Assembly (NCBI GenBank): GCA_016193385.1
Contig: JACPSF010000273.1
Location: 1-32,945 of the forward strand
Length of the DNA stretch: 32,945 nucleotides
DNA from: Deltaproteobacteria bacterium
GTDB taxonomy: Bacteria; Desulfobacterota_B; Binatia; UBA9968
Direction of reading: 5' to 3'
The translations under genes were made by a program, and so were the position numbers. Positions 1 through 7,906 of the stretch are shown piece after piece. The notes below the pieces were generated by a model. It was not told the origin of the DNA. It worked only from the letters and a program-made list of their open reading frames with translations, and made no database searches. Positions within the stretch are counted from its first letter, which is position 1, and each line of letters opens with the position of its first letter.

Positions 1-982
1 CGCTGCCTTCGGGCATCACGACCTTAACAGGGCGCATGCTTCCTTCGTTGTGATATTCCGCGAGGCTCGTATCCATGAACAGAAAAAGCGAGGCGCATGC
101 CCGGCTGTACGTCGTCATAAAGACATTGTTGACAAAGCCTTTCCTCTGGCCGTCGCTGCGCGAGTAGTCGATCGTCAGCTCGTCCCCTTTGACGGTGATG
201 TCGCAGCGCACCCAGACCTGCACGTCCAGCTCCGTGCCGTCATCATCCGTGGCCGCTTCTCCCGAATAGGTGCCATCCGGAATCTTGGCGATCTCAGCCC
301 GCACCGCCTTCTCCATGCGATTCTTCATTTCTTTCACGCAGGCCAGAACGGTGTCCTCCCCGTATTTCTTGACCAGGCCCTGGATCCGATCCTCGCAAAT
401 TTTGGTGGAAGCGATCAACGAGTAGTTGTCCAGGCGGACAGCCTCGGGCCAGCGGACGTTGTTCCAAATCAATTCCAAGATTTCCTTTTGCTCCTTGCCT
501 TTCTCGAAGACCTTAATGGGGGGGATGCACAGTCCCTCGGCATGAATGTCGTAAGCATTGGGGAAATAGCCGCCCGGATAGGCTCCGCCCGTGTCCACCA
601 TGTGCCCCCGGGCCAGCGTAACGAAGAGAAGCCGGTCTTTGTAGAAGATCGGGCGAAAGAATCCCCAGTCGGGCAGGTGATTACAGTATCCCTTGTACGG
701 GTCGTTGTTGAGAAAGACGTCCCCCGGATAGATGTTTTTCCGGAACTTGTTCAGAATATACTGGACCGAGAACTTTCCACCCAGGTATTGAGAAGGCAAG
801 CCAATGGGAACGGCAACCGTCTCGCCTTTGGCATCCCAGATCCCAACGGATATGTCGTGGAGCTGAGAGATCAGGTAGCTTTGGCAGGTGCGCTCGATGT
901 TATATCGCATCTCCCGGCAGGCGCTAATCAGGGAGTGCCAGACCGTAGATAAGGTGATGGGATCAATTTTCGCGCGGCCCAT
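1..982 (-). CDS. hyuB: HyuB-family subunit (hydantoinase B / oxoprolinase / carboxylase alpha-like), second copy of the operon, 3' end cut by window edge
   Basis: This is the N-terminal 327 codons of a HyuB-family protein. The family supplies one catalytic subunit of ATP-dependent hydantoinases, 5-oxoprolinase and acetone/acetophenone carboxylases, working with a HyuA subunit in the cytoplasm. The protein opens with MGRAKIDPITLSTVWHSL, matching the start of the intact copy at 3174-4931. It keeps the family blocks NNDPYKGYCNHLPDWGFFRP, GHMVDTGGAYPGGYFPNAYD and DIHAEG; the His and Asp of HxxD and the His of DIHAEG are candidate metal ligands. The ATG at 982 follows GGAGG by 9 nt. The gene lies 55 bp after the hyuA stop, so it is the last visible gene of a ubiD-hyuB-hyuA-hyuB operon. 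It is clearly diverged from the first hyuB, so it is not a recent tandem copy. Family assignment is secure; substrate is unknown. Confidence 0.9.
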   Translation of the reverse strand, partial: MGRAKIDPITLSTVWHSLISACREMRYNIERTCQSYLISQLHDISVGIWDAKGETVAVPIGLPSQYLGGKFSVQYILNKFRKNIYPGDVFLNNDPYKGYCNHLPDWGFFRPIFYKDRLLFVTLARGHMVDTGGAYPGGYFPNAYDIHAEGLCIPPIKVFEKGKEQKEILELIWNNVRWPEAVRLDNYSLIASTKICEDRIQGLVKKYGEDTVLACVKEMKNRMEKAVRAEIAKIPDGTYSGEAATDDDGTELDVQVWVRCDITVKGDELTIDYSRSDGQRKGFVNNVFMTTYSRACASLFLFMDTSLAEYHNEGSMRPVKVVMPEGS

Positions 983-1037
983 ACAAATCATCCTCCATGA
1001 TGAGATCGATAAGCACACTCGTTGTTAAAATTCCACC

Positions 1038-3101
1038 TCACTTGCGCTTCCTCAGAATGTAGCTTTTGAATCGATCGGCGGAGCACTCGAACGCTGGAGG
1101 GACGACAACGGTTGTCGTTTGTTCCTCAATAATCGCCGGACCCCGGATGACGTTACCCGCCCGAATTCTCTCCCCGTCGTACACCGGCGTGTTAAAGGAT
1201 TTCCCGTTAAAAATGCAAGTTCGCCTTCGCTTCAGGGACCCTTCCGGTTTCTTCTTCCCCTGGGCACTTTTCTCAAGCTGGAAGGCGGCCTTACGGGCGG
1301 TAGCCTTGAGGCGAAAATTGAGCAACTCGACGGCTCTGAAGCTCATCGAGAACGTGTAAAGCTCCTGGTGGCGTTTGTGGAACTTGGCCACTGCCTCCTT
1401 TACGTGATGCTCAGTCAATTTTCCCGCAGCCATGGGGACCTCTACTTCGTGGAATTGCCCGACGTAACGCAACTCCGCTGTGCGCGTCAGGTTCACTTCA
1501 CCTTTAGGCATCTTCAATGATTTCATGGCAGCCTGCGCCTCGATCTCCATCTCGTCGTACAACCGGTTCACCTGTTCCAGGCTCACCTTGTCGACGCGGG
1601 AGTGGTAAGACCGGGCATAATCCCTGCCGATGTCCATGGCGAACATGCCGAAGGCGCTGTAGAGAGCGGCGAAACGGGGAATGATCACCGTGGAAATTCC
1701 CAAGCGTTCCGCAAGGGCGGGACCGTGGATGGGTCCAGCGCCCCCTCCCGCGATCAGGGCGAAATCCCGAACATCGTACCCCCGCTTGGTGGAGATCTCG
1801 GTGATGCTATCCGCCATAAAAGAATTGACCGTGGTGTGGATAGCCTGGGCAGCTTGAAGCAGATCCAATCTCAATCGATCGGCAACTTTTTGTACGGCGT
1901 TACGGGCAAGGTCCACGTCGAGGGAAATCTCGCCGCCCAAAAAGTAGTCTGCCGGGATGTAACCCAGCAGGAGATCCGCATCGGTTACGGTCGGATCTTC
2001 TCCTCCCTTTCCGTAGCAGGCGGGCCCTGGCTCGGCTCCGGCACTCTGAGGACCGACTCGCAGCAGGCCCAGGGAGTCTACCCAGGCAATACTGCCACCG
2101 CCCGCGCCGGCGCTGTGCACGTCCACCATTTTTATGGCGACCCGCTCGTCTCCGACCCAACACTCCGTGGTCATAGGGATTTCTCCCTTGCGGATGAGAC
2201 TTACATCTAGGCTCGTTCCCCCCATATCAATGGAGATCAAATGGTCCTTCCCCGTGATTCGCCCACAATAGGCAGCGGCTGAAGGGGCTGCCGACGGGCC
2301 CGATCCCAGGAGATAGACTGCCCGCCGGATCGATTCTTGGGGGGTCTCGACCAAGCCGTTGGCTTGCACCATCAGGAGCGAGCCCTTAAATCCCTGCTGT
2401 TTGAGAGAATCCCCGAGTCGATTCAGATATCGGGAGGCAATCGGACCGATGGCTGCGCTCACGACCGTGGTGCTGAAGCGCTCGTACTCCCGCCATATCG
2501 GCAGCACCTGGTAAGAACTCGTAACGTAGAGACCGTCGGCCATCTCACGGCAGATGGCGGCGGCCCTATCCTCATTGGCCTTGTTGGCATAGGAGTGGAG
2601 AAAGCAGATGGCGATGGCTTCAACTCCCGCTTCTTTGATTTTTCCAATTGCCTGACGCACCTCTCCGTCGTTCAGGGGCGTGACAATCTCGCCGGTGTAG
2701 AGCGTCCTTGCCTCGGTGCCGAAGCGGAGACGCCGGGGAACCAGTGGCTTATACGGAGGGATGAACAGGTTGAACATAGAAGTACGAACGTTGCGGTAGC
2801 CGCGGCGGATCTCGGTCACGTCGCGGAAGCCTTTCGTGGTCAGCATGGCGACCTTGGCCCCTCTCCCGGTAAGCAATGCATTGGTGGCCAACGTGCTCCC
2901 GTGGACGATAAGATCGATCTGTCGAAGGAAATCGTCGGGTTTCTTTTTGTACCCCCTGGCAGCAACCGCCAAACCATTCAGCATGCCCGCGGCGGGATCC
3001 CGGGGGGTCGACGGGACCTTAAATGCCCGCAGGCTTCCCTGCGCGTCTAAAATCAAGCAGTCGGTAAATGTCCCGCCGATGTCGATACATGCCCTATACA
3101 T
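1038..3101 (-). CDS. hyuA: HyuA-family ATP-dependent subunit (hydantoinase A / oxoprolinase / carboxylase beta-like)
   Basis: A 687-residue protein of normal length for the N-methylhydantoinase A / acetone carboxylase beta family. These proteins have an actin-like (ASKHA) ATPase fold that activates the substrate or bicarbonate by phosphorylation for the HyuB partner. Visible motifs are the phosphate-1 loop GGTFTD at residues 9-14, HGSTLATNALL at about 68-78, the phosphate-2 loop DMGGTSLDV at 292-300, and a glycine-rich HSAGAGGGSIAW block at 329-340. Two ATG codons are adjacent (3104 and 3101). GGAGG ends only 1 nt before the first and 4 nt before the second, and paralogues start MYR, so the second is chosen. 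The gene sits between two hyuB genes on the same strand, about 70 bp from each. That is an unusual 1 HyuA : 2 HyuB arrangement. Which HyuB it pairs with is not visible. Confidence 0.9.
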   Translation of the reverse strand: MYRACIDIGGTFTDCLILDAQGSLRAFKVPSTPRDPAAGMLNGLAVAARGYKKKPDDFLRQIDLIVHGSTLATNALLTGRGAKVAMLTTKGFRDVTEIRRGYRNVRTSMFNLFIPPYKPLVPRRLRFGTEARTLYTGEIVTPLNDGEVRQAIGKIKEAGVEAIAICFLHSYANKANEDRAAAICREMADGLYVTSSYQVLPIWREYERFSTTVVSAAIGPIASRYLNRLGDSLKQQGFKGSLLMVQANGLVETPQESIRRAVYLLGSGPSAAPSAAAYCGRITGKDHLISIDMGGTSLDVSLIRKGEIPMTTECWVGDERVAIKMVDVHSAGAGGGSIAWVDSLGLLRVGPQSAGAEPGPACYGKGGEDPTVTDADLLLGYIPADYFLGGEISLDVDLARNAVQKVADRLRLDLLQAAQAIHTTVNSFMADSITEISTKRGYDVRDFALIAGGGAGPIHGPALAERLGISTVIIPRFAALYSAFGMFAMDIGRDYARSYHSRVDKVSLEQVNRLYDEMEIEAQAAMKSLKMPKGEVNLTRTAELRYVGQFHEVEVPMAAGKLTEHHVKEAVAKFHKRHQELYTFSMSFRAVELLNFRLKATARKAAFQLEKSAQGKKKPEGSLKRRRTCIFNGKSFNTPVYDGERIRAGNVIRGPAIIEEQTTTVVVPPAFECSADRFKSYILRKRK

Positions 3102-3173
3102 CATGCCTCCAGTAGGTTAGCAGATCAAGGCCCAAAACGAGCATTAGCCTGCCAAAAATCTCCGTTGCGGCCA

Positions 3174-4931
3174 CTACGCTTTCCCTTGGCTCGACCTGAG
3201 CGCCGACGTTTTCTCCATATCCACGTCTAGAGAGGCGGGATCGATGACGACCTGATAGGTGTCGCGCGCTTTGTCGATGCCGATGAATTCATTGATCACG
3301 TCCCAGCGGACTTTTTCGGGATCGCGCTCGGCGGGATTGCCCACGCCTGCTCCACCGCCGCTGATCTTGCGGATGACGTCTCCAGACTTGACTTCATAAA
3401 GGCGGTGGGCTCGAATCTGGCTGGTATCACTACCTCGGATTAAAAAAGCCTTAGAGTTGGGGGTGGGTTCTCCACCGAGCGCCCCGGGGGCCCTGACCAA
3501 CTCCCCATCGGAACTTCCAGTGGCCATCCCGGCGTCCCCACCCACGTTCTCAACCGCCCAGTGAAAGCCTGAGGCGCCGCGCCACGTTCCCGCCCCGCAC
3601 GTGTCCGTGGCGAACTCCCACCGTAAGCTCCTCCAAGGAAACCTCGCCTCTACTTCCTCTACGTTTCCTCGATTGACCTCGCCCAGGGCTCCGATAGATA
3701 TGGCCCCTTCGTAGCCGTCGAATCCCCTGACCGCACCGGCTCCGCCGGCGATGTCAAAAGTCGTTACGACGTATTTTTCGTTGGTGCGCGGATCGAGACC
3801 GAAAAAGTAATGCTCGTAGCGTTTCCCCCAGCAGGCGACGGCCCTTTCGGGCATGGCCTGGGACATGGCCATAACCACCGACTCAATGATCTGGTGCCCC
3901 ATGCTGACGGGAGAAGCTCCCACGGTGGCGGGATACTGGGCATTCACCACACTCCCCGGAGGAGCAGAGACGGTGATGGGCCGCAAACTCCCCTCGTTGT
4001 GATACTCCCCCAGGCCGGGATCCATAAACATGAACAGCGCGGAGAGCGCATTGCTAAATGTGGTATTGAACACGCAATTCACAAACCCCTTGCGCTGCTT
4101 GTCGCTTTCAGAAAAATCCACCTCGATCGTGTCTCCCTTAACGGTAACCTTGCAGCGCACCCAGACCGGGACATCCAACTCCGTACCATCATCGTCCGTG
4201 GCCGCCTCCCCGTAGTACGTCCCATCAGGTATCTTCTCTATGGTGGCCCGCACCGCCCTCTCCGTGCGATCCATCATCTCCTCCAGGCAGGCCTGAACGG
4301 TCTCCTTCCCGTACTTGTCGAGAAGAGCCGTAACCCGCTGCTCGCATACCCGCGTGGCAGCTATCTGCGCATAGTTGTCAATCCGCACCCCCTGCGGCCA
4401 GCGCACATTGTTCAAAATCAACTCCATCACGTCTTCCCGCTCTTTATCTCCCTCCATCACCTTGATCCCAGGAATGCACATACCCTCGGCGTGAATGTCG
4501 TAGGCATTGGGAAAATATCCCCCAGGATAAGCACCCCCCGTGTCCATCTGATGGGCCCGAACCATGGTAAAGAACACAAGCTCTCCCTTATAAAAGATAG
4601 GCCGGTAAAAACCCCAGTCGGGAAGATGGCAGCAGTAGCCTTTGTAGGGGTCATTGACCAAAATCATGTCTCCCGGATTCAAATTCCCTTTGAACTTGTT
4701 GAGGACGTACCCGACCGATAGTTTCCCGCCGAGGTACTGGACCGAAAGGCCGATAGGAATAGCCACCGTTCGCGCCTGAGCATCCCAGATTCCCACAGAA
4801 ACGTCGTGGAGCTGAGCGATCAGATAATTTTGCGAGGTGCGATCGACCACATGGCGCATCTCGCGGCAGATGCTTTGCAACGAATGCCAGACGGTAGACA
4901 AGGTCAGAGGATTGACTCGGCGAGCAGCCAT
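3174..4931 (-). CDS. hyuB: HyuB-family subunit (hydantoinase B / oxoprolinase / carboxylase alpha-like), full length
   Basis: A complete 585-residue HyuB protein, standard length for the family, expected to form the cytoplasmic catalytic complex with the downstream HyuA. Key blocks are NDPYKGYCCHLPDWGF (residues 93-108), AHQMDTGG (H127, D130) and DIHAEG (H147), followed near the C-terminus by the glycine-rich SGGGAGVGNP and the DVINEF block. Histidine and aspartate residues of this kind bind Mn in acetone carboxylase; extending that here is inference. The ATG at 4931 lies 12 nt after the ubiD stop, and its GGAG ribosome site overlaps the last codons of ubiD, so translation of the two genes is probably coupled. 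No subunit resembling the small zinc-binding gamma subunit of acetone carboxylase is present nearby. The true reaction (hydantoin or oxoproline hydrolysis versus carboxylation) cannot be decided. Confidence 0.92.
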   Translation of the reverse strand: MAARRVNPLTLSTVWHSLQSICREMRHVVDRTSQNYLIAQLHDVSVGIWDAQARTVAIPIGLSVQYLGGKLSVGYVLNKFKGNLNPGDMILVNDPYKGYCCHLPDWGFYRPIFYKGELVFFTMVRAHQMDTGGAYPGGYFPNAYDIHAEGMCIPGIKVMEGDKEREDVMELILNNVRWPQGVRIDNYAQIAATRVCEQRVTALLDKYGKETVQACLEEMMDRTERAVRATIEKIPDGTYYGEAATDDDGTELDVPVWVRCKVTVKGDTIEVDFSESDKQRKGFVNCVFNTTFSNALSALFMFMDPGLGEYHNEGSLRPITVSAPPGSVVNAQYPATVGASPVSMGHQIIESVVMAMSQAMPERAVACWGKRYEHYFFGLDPRTNEKYVVTTFDIAGGAGAVRGFDGYEGAISIGALGEVNRGNVEEVEARFPWRSLRWEFATDTCGAGTWRGASGFHWAVENVGGDAGMATGSSDGELVRAPGALGGEPTPNSKAFLIRGSDTSQIRAHRLYEVKSGDVIRKISGGGAGVGNPAERDPEKVRWDVINEFIGIDKARDTYQVVIDPASLDVDMEKTSALRSSQGKA

Positions 4932-4943
4932 TTTCCGTCACTC

Positions 4944-6359
4944 TCACTCCAACCCGTACTTTGCCCACTCGGCATCCACGCGCCGAAGGTGCTCTTTAGG
5001 AGGCAGAGAGAGGGCTGGGAAGGTGTGCTTGCGAGTGGCGTCGATAATGACCTTAGAGCTGATCCTCCTTGAGGGGTGTTCTTGAGGCACGTCTGCGGGC
5101 GCCTGCGATGGATCTAAAGCCACCGCTTGGACCTCCGGAATAATCTCGATGTCTTTTGCCGGCTGAACATGGAAACTCATGGCCCAATCTACTTGGAAGT
5201 GGTCGCGAATTTCAATATCCTCGTCGAACACCACGATGAACTTGCCGAAGCCCTCAGCGTAGCGCATGGCTCCGGAGACGACCCGTTTGACGTCCGATGG
5301 GTCGCCCTTTTTTATGGAGATCAACATAATGCCGGCTACGCCGGCACTTTCGGGAAGGTGTAAATCCAGCACGGGAAGCCGAAGATCAACTTTGAGGTGT
5401 TTCAGGAGCGATTGCTCACGGCCCGTCTGCTTGATGCAACTGCTCTCGCTGGGCGGCATCTGGCTGAAAAAAGCGCGGTAGATAGGATGATCTCGATGCG
5501 TAATACACGTCACCTCGATCACAGGCATATTTCCTGAGGCGCCCATATAACCCGTGTATTCTCCGAAAGGTCCTTCGAGCTCCCGGTAGCCAGGCGGGAT
5601 CTCTCCCTCGATTACGATTTCAGCCGGCGCGGGCACTTCAATTGGGACGGTTTCACAGGGCACGAGAGGTACGGGCTCGCCGCGCAATCCGCCGGCGATA
5701 TCGTATTCCTCCGTGTCGAGGTTAAACTTGGTAACCGAGGCCATTTCAATGGTAGGATCAGGACCCAACACGATGGCCACGGGTGTGTTTTGGCTGCGGG
5801 CTTCGTACTTGCGGCGATGGTGGGAAATATGCTGCCCCTCGTGGGCCTGGATTCCCAACTTCCTGGGACCCTTGACCTGCAGCCGGTAGGTTCCTACGTT
5901 GTAGGCTTGGGTCTCGGGATCGCGGGAGACAACACATGGAGCGGTGATGTAGGGCCCAGGATCCTCCCCAACCGTCCAGATGGGGACAGGTAAATGAGAG
6001 AGATCAGCGTCATTGCCGCGCAAAACATGCTCTTTGCAGGGACCAGTCGGTACCCGTGTGGGCTTGATCGGACACGTTTGGGCCTGCTCCCAGCGCTCGT
6101 GGATGTTCTCGACTCGATCCTGCAGCGCGACGGCATAGACTTCCGACGAAGCTCCCAAGGATCCGACCAATACCGGGATACGGAATCCTTTGACTCTTTC
6201 GAATAGGAGCACGGGGCGGCGTTCCGGAATAATTTTCTGGAAGACGCGCCGGCACACCGCAGCAATCTCCCAGTCTTTGTCCACCTCCGCTGTGACGCGG
6301 TGGAGTTTTCCCCGTTTCTCCAATGCCTCAAGATAGTCGCGTAGATCGCGATAGGCCAT
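4944..6359 (-). CDS. ubiD: UbiD-family prenyl-FMN-dependent (de)carboxylase
   Basis: A 471-residue UbiD-family enzyme. Members use prenylated FMN, made by UbiX, and a divalent metal plus K+ to decarboxylate or carboxylate aromatic, heteroaromatic or alpha,beta-unsaturated acids. The active-site Asn and Arg appear in NVGTYR (N154, R159), and the catalytic Glu pair in EGPFGEYTGY (E262, E267). A His-rich block HISHHRR (177-183) and EIVIEGE (247-253) supply the expected metal ligands. This matches the E-R-E constellation of fungal Fdc1. The start ATG at 6359 follows GGGAGC by about 9 nt. It is the first gene of the hyuB-hyuA-hyuB operon and overlaps its neighbour's ribosome site, which implies a joint role such as moving a carboxyl group on or off the Hyu substrate (inference). 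No ubiX is present in the window, so cofactor must come from elsewhere. Confidence 0.93.
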   Translation of the reverse strand: MAYRDLRDYLEALEKRGKLHRVTAEVDKDWEIAAVCRRVFQKIIPERRPVLLFERVKGFRIPVLVGSLGASSEVYAVALQDRVENIHERWEQAQTCPIKPTRVPTGPCKEHVLRGNDADLSHLPVPIWTVGEDPGPYITAPCVVSRDPETQAYNVGTYRLQVKGPRKLGIQAHEGQHISHHRRKYEARSQNTPVAIVLGPDPTIEMASVTKFNLDTEEYDIAGGLRGEPVPLVPCETVPIEVPAPAEIVIEGEIPPGYRELEGPFGEYTGYMGASGNMPVIEVTCITHRDHPIYRAFFSQMPPSESSCIKQTGREQSLLKHLKVDLRLPVLDLHLPESAGVAGIMLISIKKGDPSDVKRVVSGAMRYAEGFGKFIVVFDEDIEIRDHFQVDWAMSFHVQPAKDIEIIPEVQAVALDPSQAPADVPQEHPSRRISSKVIIDATRKHTFPALSLPPKEHLRRVDAEWAKYGLE

Positions 6360-6825
6360 GTGCTTCGCTCCCGCTAGGATTTTTTTCTGTCCAGCAATGG
6401 CCTCAGCAGAGCCCTAACCTGGAGGAGTGAAATAACTCCGCAAGGACATTAAGCTCACGTAAGGTTGGTAAGGCCGGTCAGCAATTTCTATACCAGGACA
6501 TCATAGGGGACAAATGTAGGTCCGTAGATGAATTACGAAAGTCAAGGTGCAAAAATAAGAAAAAACGGCCTCAACTTTCTTATTTTCAAGAACGCAGCCT
6601 CCTTCTTTTGCACACTTCCGCATAACGGGATCGCTGTCCTTTCGTAAGGATACTTTCGAGTTGGGATGCAAGACCAGGTACCACGCACTCCCGAAGGATG
6701 GTTGCGTACTGGCACACCAATTGCTCATACGTCCTCTACCTTGCCGTGGTCACAATACGGACCTGCACCTTTGCCACGCGTCACAGGGAATCGAGGCTTA
6801 CGCCTACATCGTATCGGAGGAAAGG
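6360..6825. promoter_or_regulatory. Divergent intergenic region between ubiD and the first binding-protein gene
   Basis: This 466-bp stretch separates the minus-strand ubiD operon from the plus-strand transporter operon and must hold both promoters. It is more AT-rich than its surroundings around 6530-6600. I find no convincing -35/-10 pair. Its main structure is the set of nested inverted repeats at 6533-6647, listed separately. A 75-codon open frame on the minus strand (6501-6728) has no ribosome site or recognisable domain, and I do not call it a gene. Confidence 0.5.
6533..6647. repeat. Nested inverted repeats in the divergent promoter region
   Basis: Three perfect inverted pairs are nested. 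TTACGAAAG (6533-6541) pairs with CTTTCGTAA (6639-6647). GTGCAAAA (6547-6554) pairs with TTTTGCAC (6606-6613). AAAATAAGAAA (6552-6562) pairs with TTTCTTATTTT (6576-6586) across a 13-nt loop. The spacings between pairs are unequal, so this is not a simple hairpin. It could be an operator array, a cruciform or a degraded small mobile element. There is no U-tract that would make it a terminator. Function unknown. Confidence 0.45.
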
Positions 6826-7866
6826 ATGCAAAAGATAACGGCCTCACTGGCCGGCCTGTTCGTTTCGCTGTCTCTATTGGGCTTCACCGCCACGCAGGTT
6901 TCGGCCGCCGCTGTCGAGCGACTGGTTGAAGCAGCCAAAAGCGAAGGGGTGATCGAGCTTTATGCCCCGTCAACGCTTGGGCCGAAAGGGGCCCAAGAGC
7001 TCGCCGAGGTTTTCAACAAAAAATATGGCCTCACCACAAAGGTGAATTTCTTCCCTGCCGGACAGATGGCCAGAGACGTGAGCAAGATCGTGGGGCAGGC
7101 AGCCTCAGGCGTCCCGCCGGAATGGGATCTGGCGGTGGTCACCGACGCACACCACGCCACGTTATGGCTCAAGAAGCTCCATCAGACCTTCGACTACGCC
7201 AGCCTGGGGGTTGACTCCAGGGCGATAGATTACGATAAAGGAACGATCACCGTAGCCAGCCAGATCGTTCTCCCGGCGTACAACACAAAGGTATTGCCGC
7301 CTGCGGACGTGCTCAAAAGATGGGAGGACCTTCTCGACCCGAAGTGGAAAGGGGGAAAGCTAGGCGTGCCTGACTCAACTCACCACCTGGCTCGGCTGGC
7401 TACCGGCGCGTGGGGTGAGAAGAAAACACTTGAGTTTGTGAAAGCCCTGGCCATGCAGCAGCCGATGCTCGGGCCGCTTGGCACGCTTACCAGTCGACTC
7501 GAGCTGGGTGAAATCCTTATTGCTGTCACCCTCCATGATGGCTTTATCAACCGGGCGAAAAAGGCCGGCGCACCTCTGGAGTTCGCCAAAGACATCGAGC
7601 CCGTGATTTCGCCTGCCTTACAGGTCGGCCTGCTCAAAGGCGCGCGCCATCCAAATGCGGGATACCTTTTCGCGGCCTTCCTTATGACCCCCGAGGCCCA
7701 AGTCATCTGGGAAAAGTACACCGGTCAGGGATCCGCCTTTGTTCCCGGGACCTCCGCCTATAACTTTTTCAAAGGAAGAAAAGTCCTGTACATGACGCAG
7801 GATCAAGCCACGGTGGTGGACAGGCTCGCGAGAGAGTACGGTAGGATCCTCGGATTCGGTAAATGA
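6826..7866 (+). CDS. ABC transporter substrate-binding protein, AfuA/family-1 type
   Basis: A 346-residue periplasmic solute-binding protein of the iron(III)/polyamine-like family 1 (AfuA/PotD/ThiB fold). It has a basic start, a hydrophobic core and a type I signal-peptidase site near QVSAA, about residue 27. The mature part begins VERLVEAAKSEGVIELYAP, typical of this group, and later has DLLDPKWKGGKLGVPD-like and GARHPNAGYLFAAFL blocks. The start ATG at 6826 follows GGAGGAAAGG directly; an upstream in-frame ATG (6661) would bury the signal peptide and has no good ribosome site. The gene opens a plus-strand operon with an acyl-CoA dehydrogenase, a fused permease, a second binding protein and an ATPase. 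Such proteins in uncultured bacteria are often labelled iron transporters, but an organic acid ligand is as likely here. Confidence 0.88.
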   Translation: MQKITASLAGLFVSLSLLGFTATQVSAAAVERLVEAAKSEGVIELYAPSTLGPKGAQELAEVFNKKYGLTTKVNFFPAGQMARDVSKIVGQAASGVPPEWDLAVVTDAHHATLWLKKLHQTFDYASLGVDSRAIDYDKGTITVASQIVLPAYNTKVLPPADVLKRWEDLLDPKWKGGKLGVPDSTHHLARLATGAWGEKKTLEFVKALAMQQPMLGPLGTLTSRLELGEILIAVTLHDGFINRAKKAGAPLEFAKDIEPVISPALQVGLLKGARHPNAGYLFAAFLMTPEAQVIWEKYTGQGSAFVPGTSAYNFFKGRKVLYMTQDQATVVDRLAREYGRILGFGK

Positions 7867-7906
7867 CCGGGGAGCAGGATCTGTTCCAAAAAAAGCGGAG
7901 GCAGAC

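Noticed and set aside
50..952. A 300-codon plus-strand open frame opposite the first hyuB fragment
   Set aside because: It is antisense to a conserved HyuB reading frame, has no ribosome site or domain, and its translation mirrors the hyuB codons.
3810..4721. A 303-codon plus-strand open frame opposite the intact hyuB
   Set aside because: Shadow of the HyuB frame. Similar long antisense frames recur opposite every hyu gene because of GC-biased third positions.
6501..6728. A 75-codon minus-strand frame in the ubiD/transporter divergent region
   Set aside because: No ribosome site, no recognised domain, and it overlaps inverted repeats; coding potential is not convincing.
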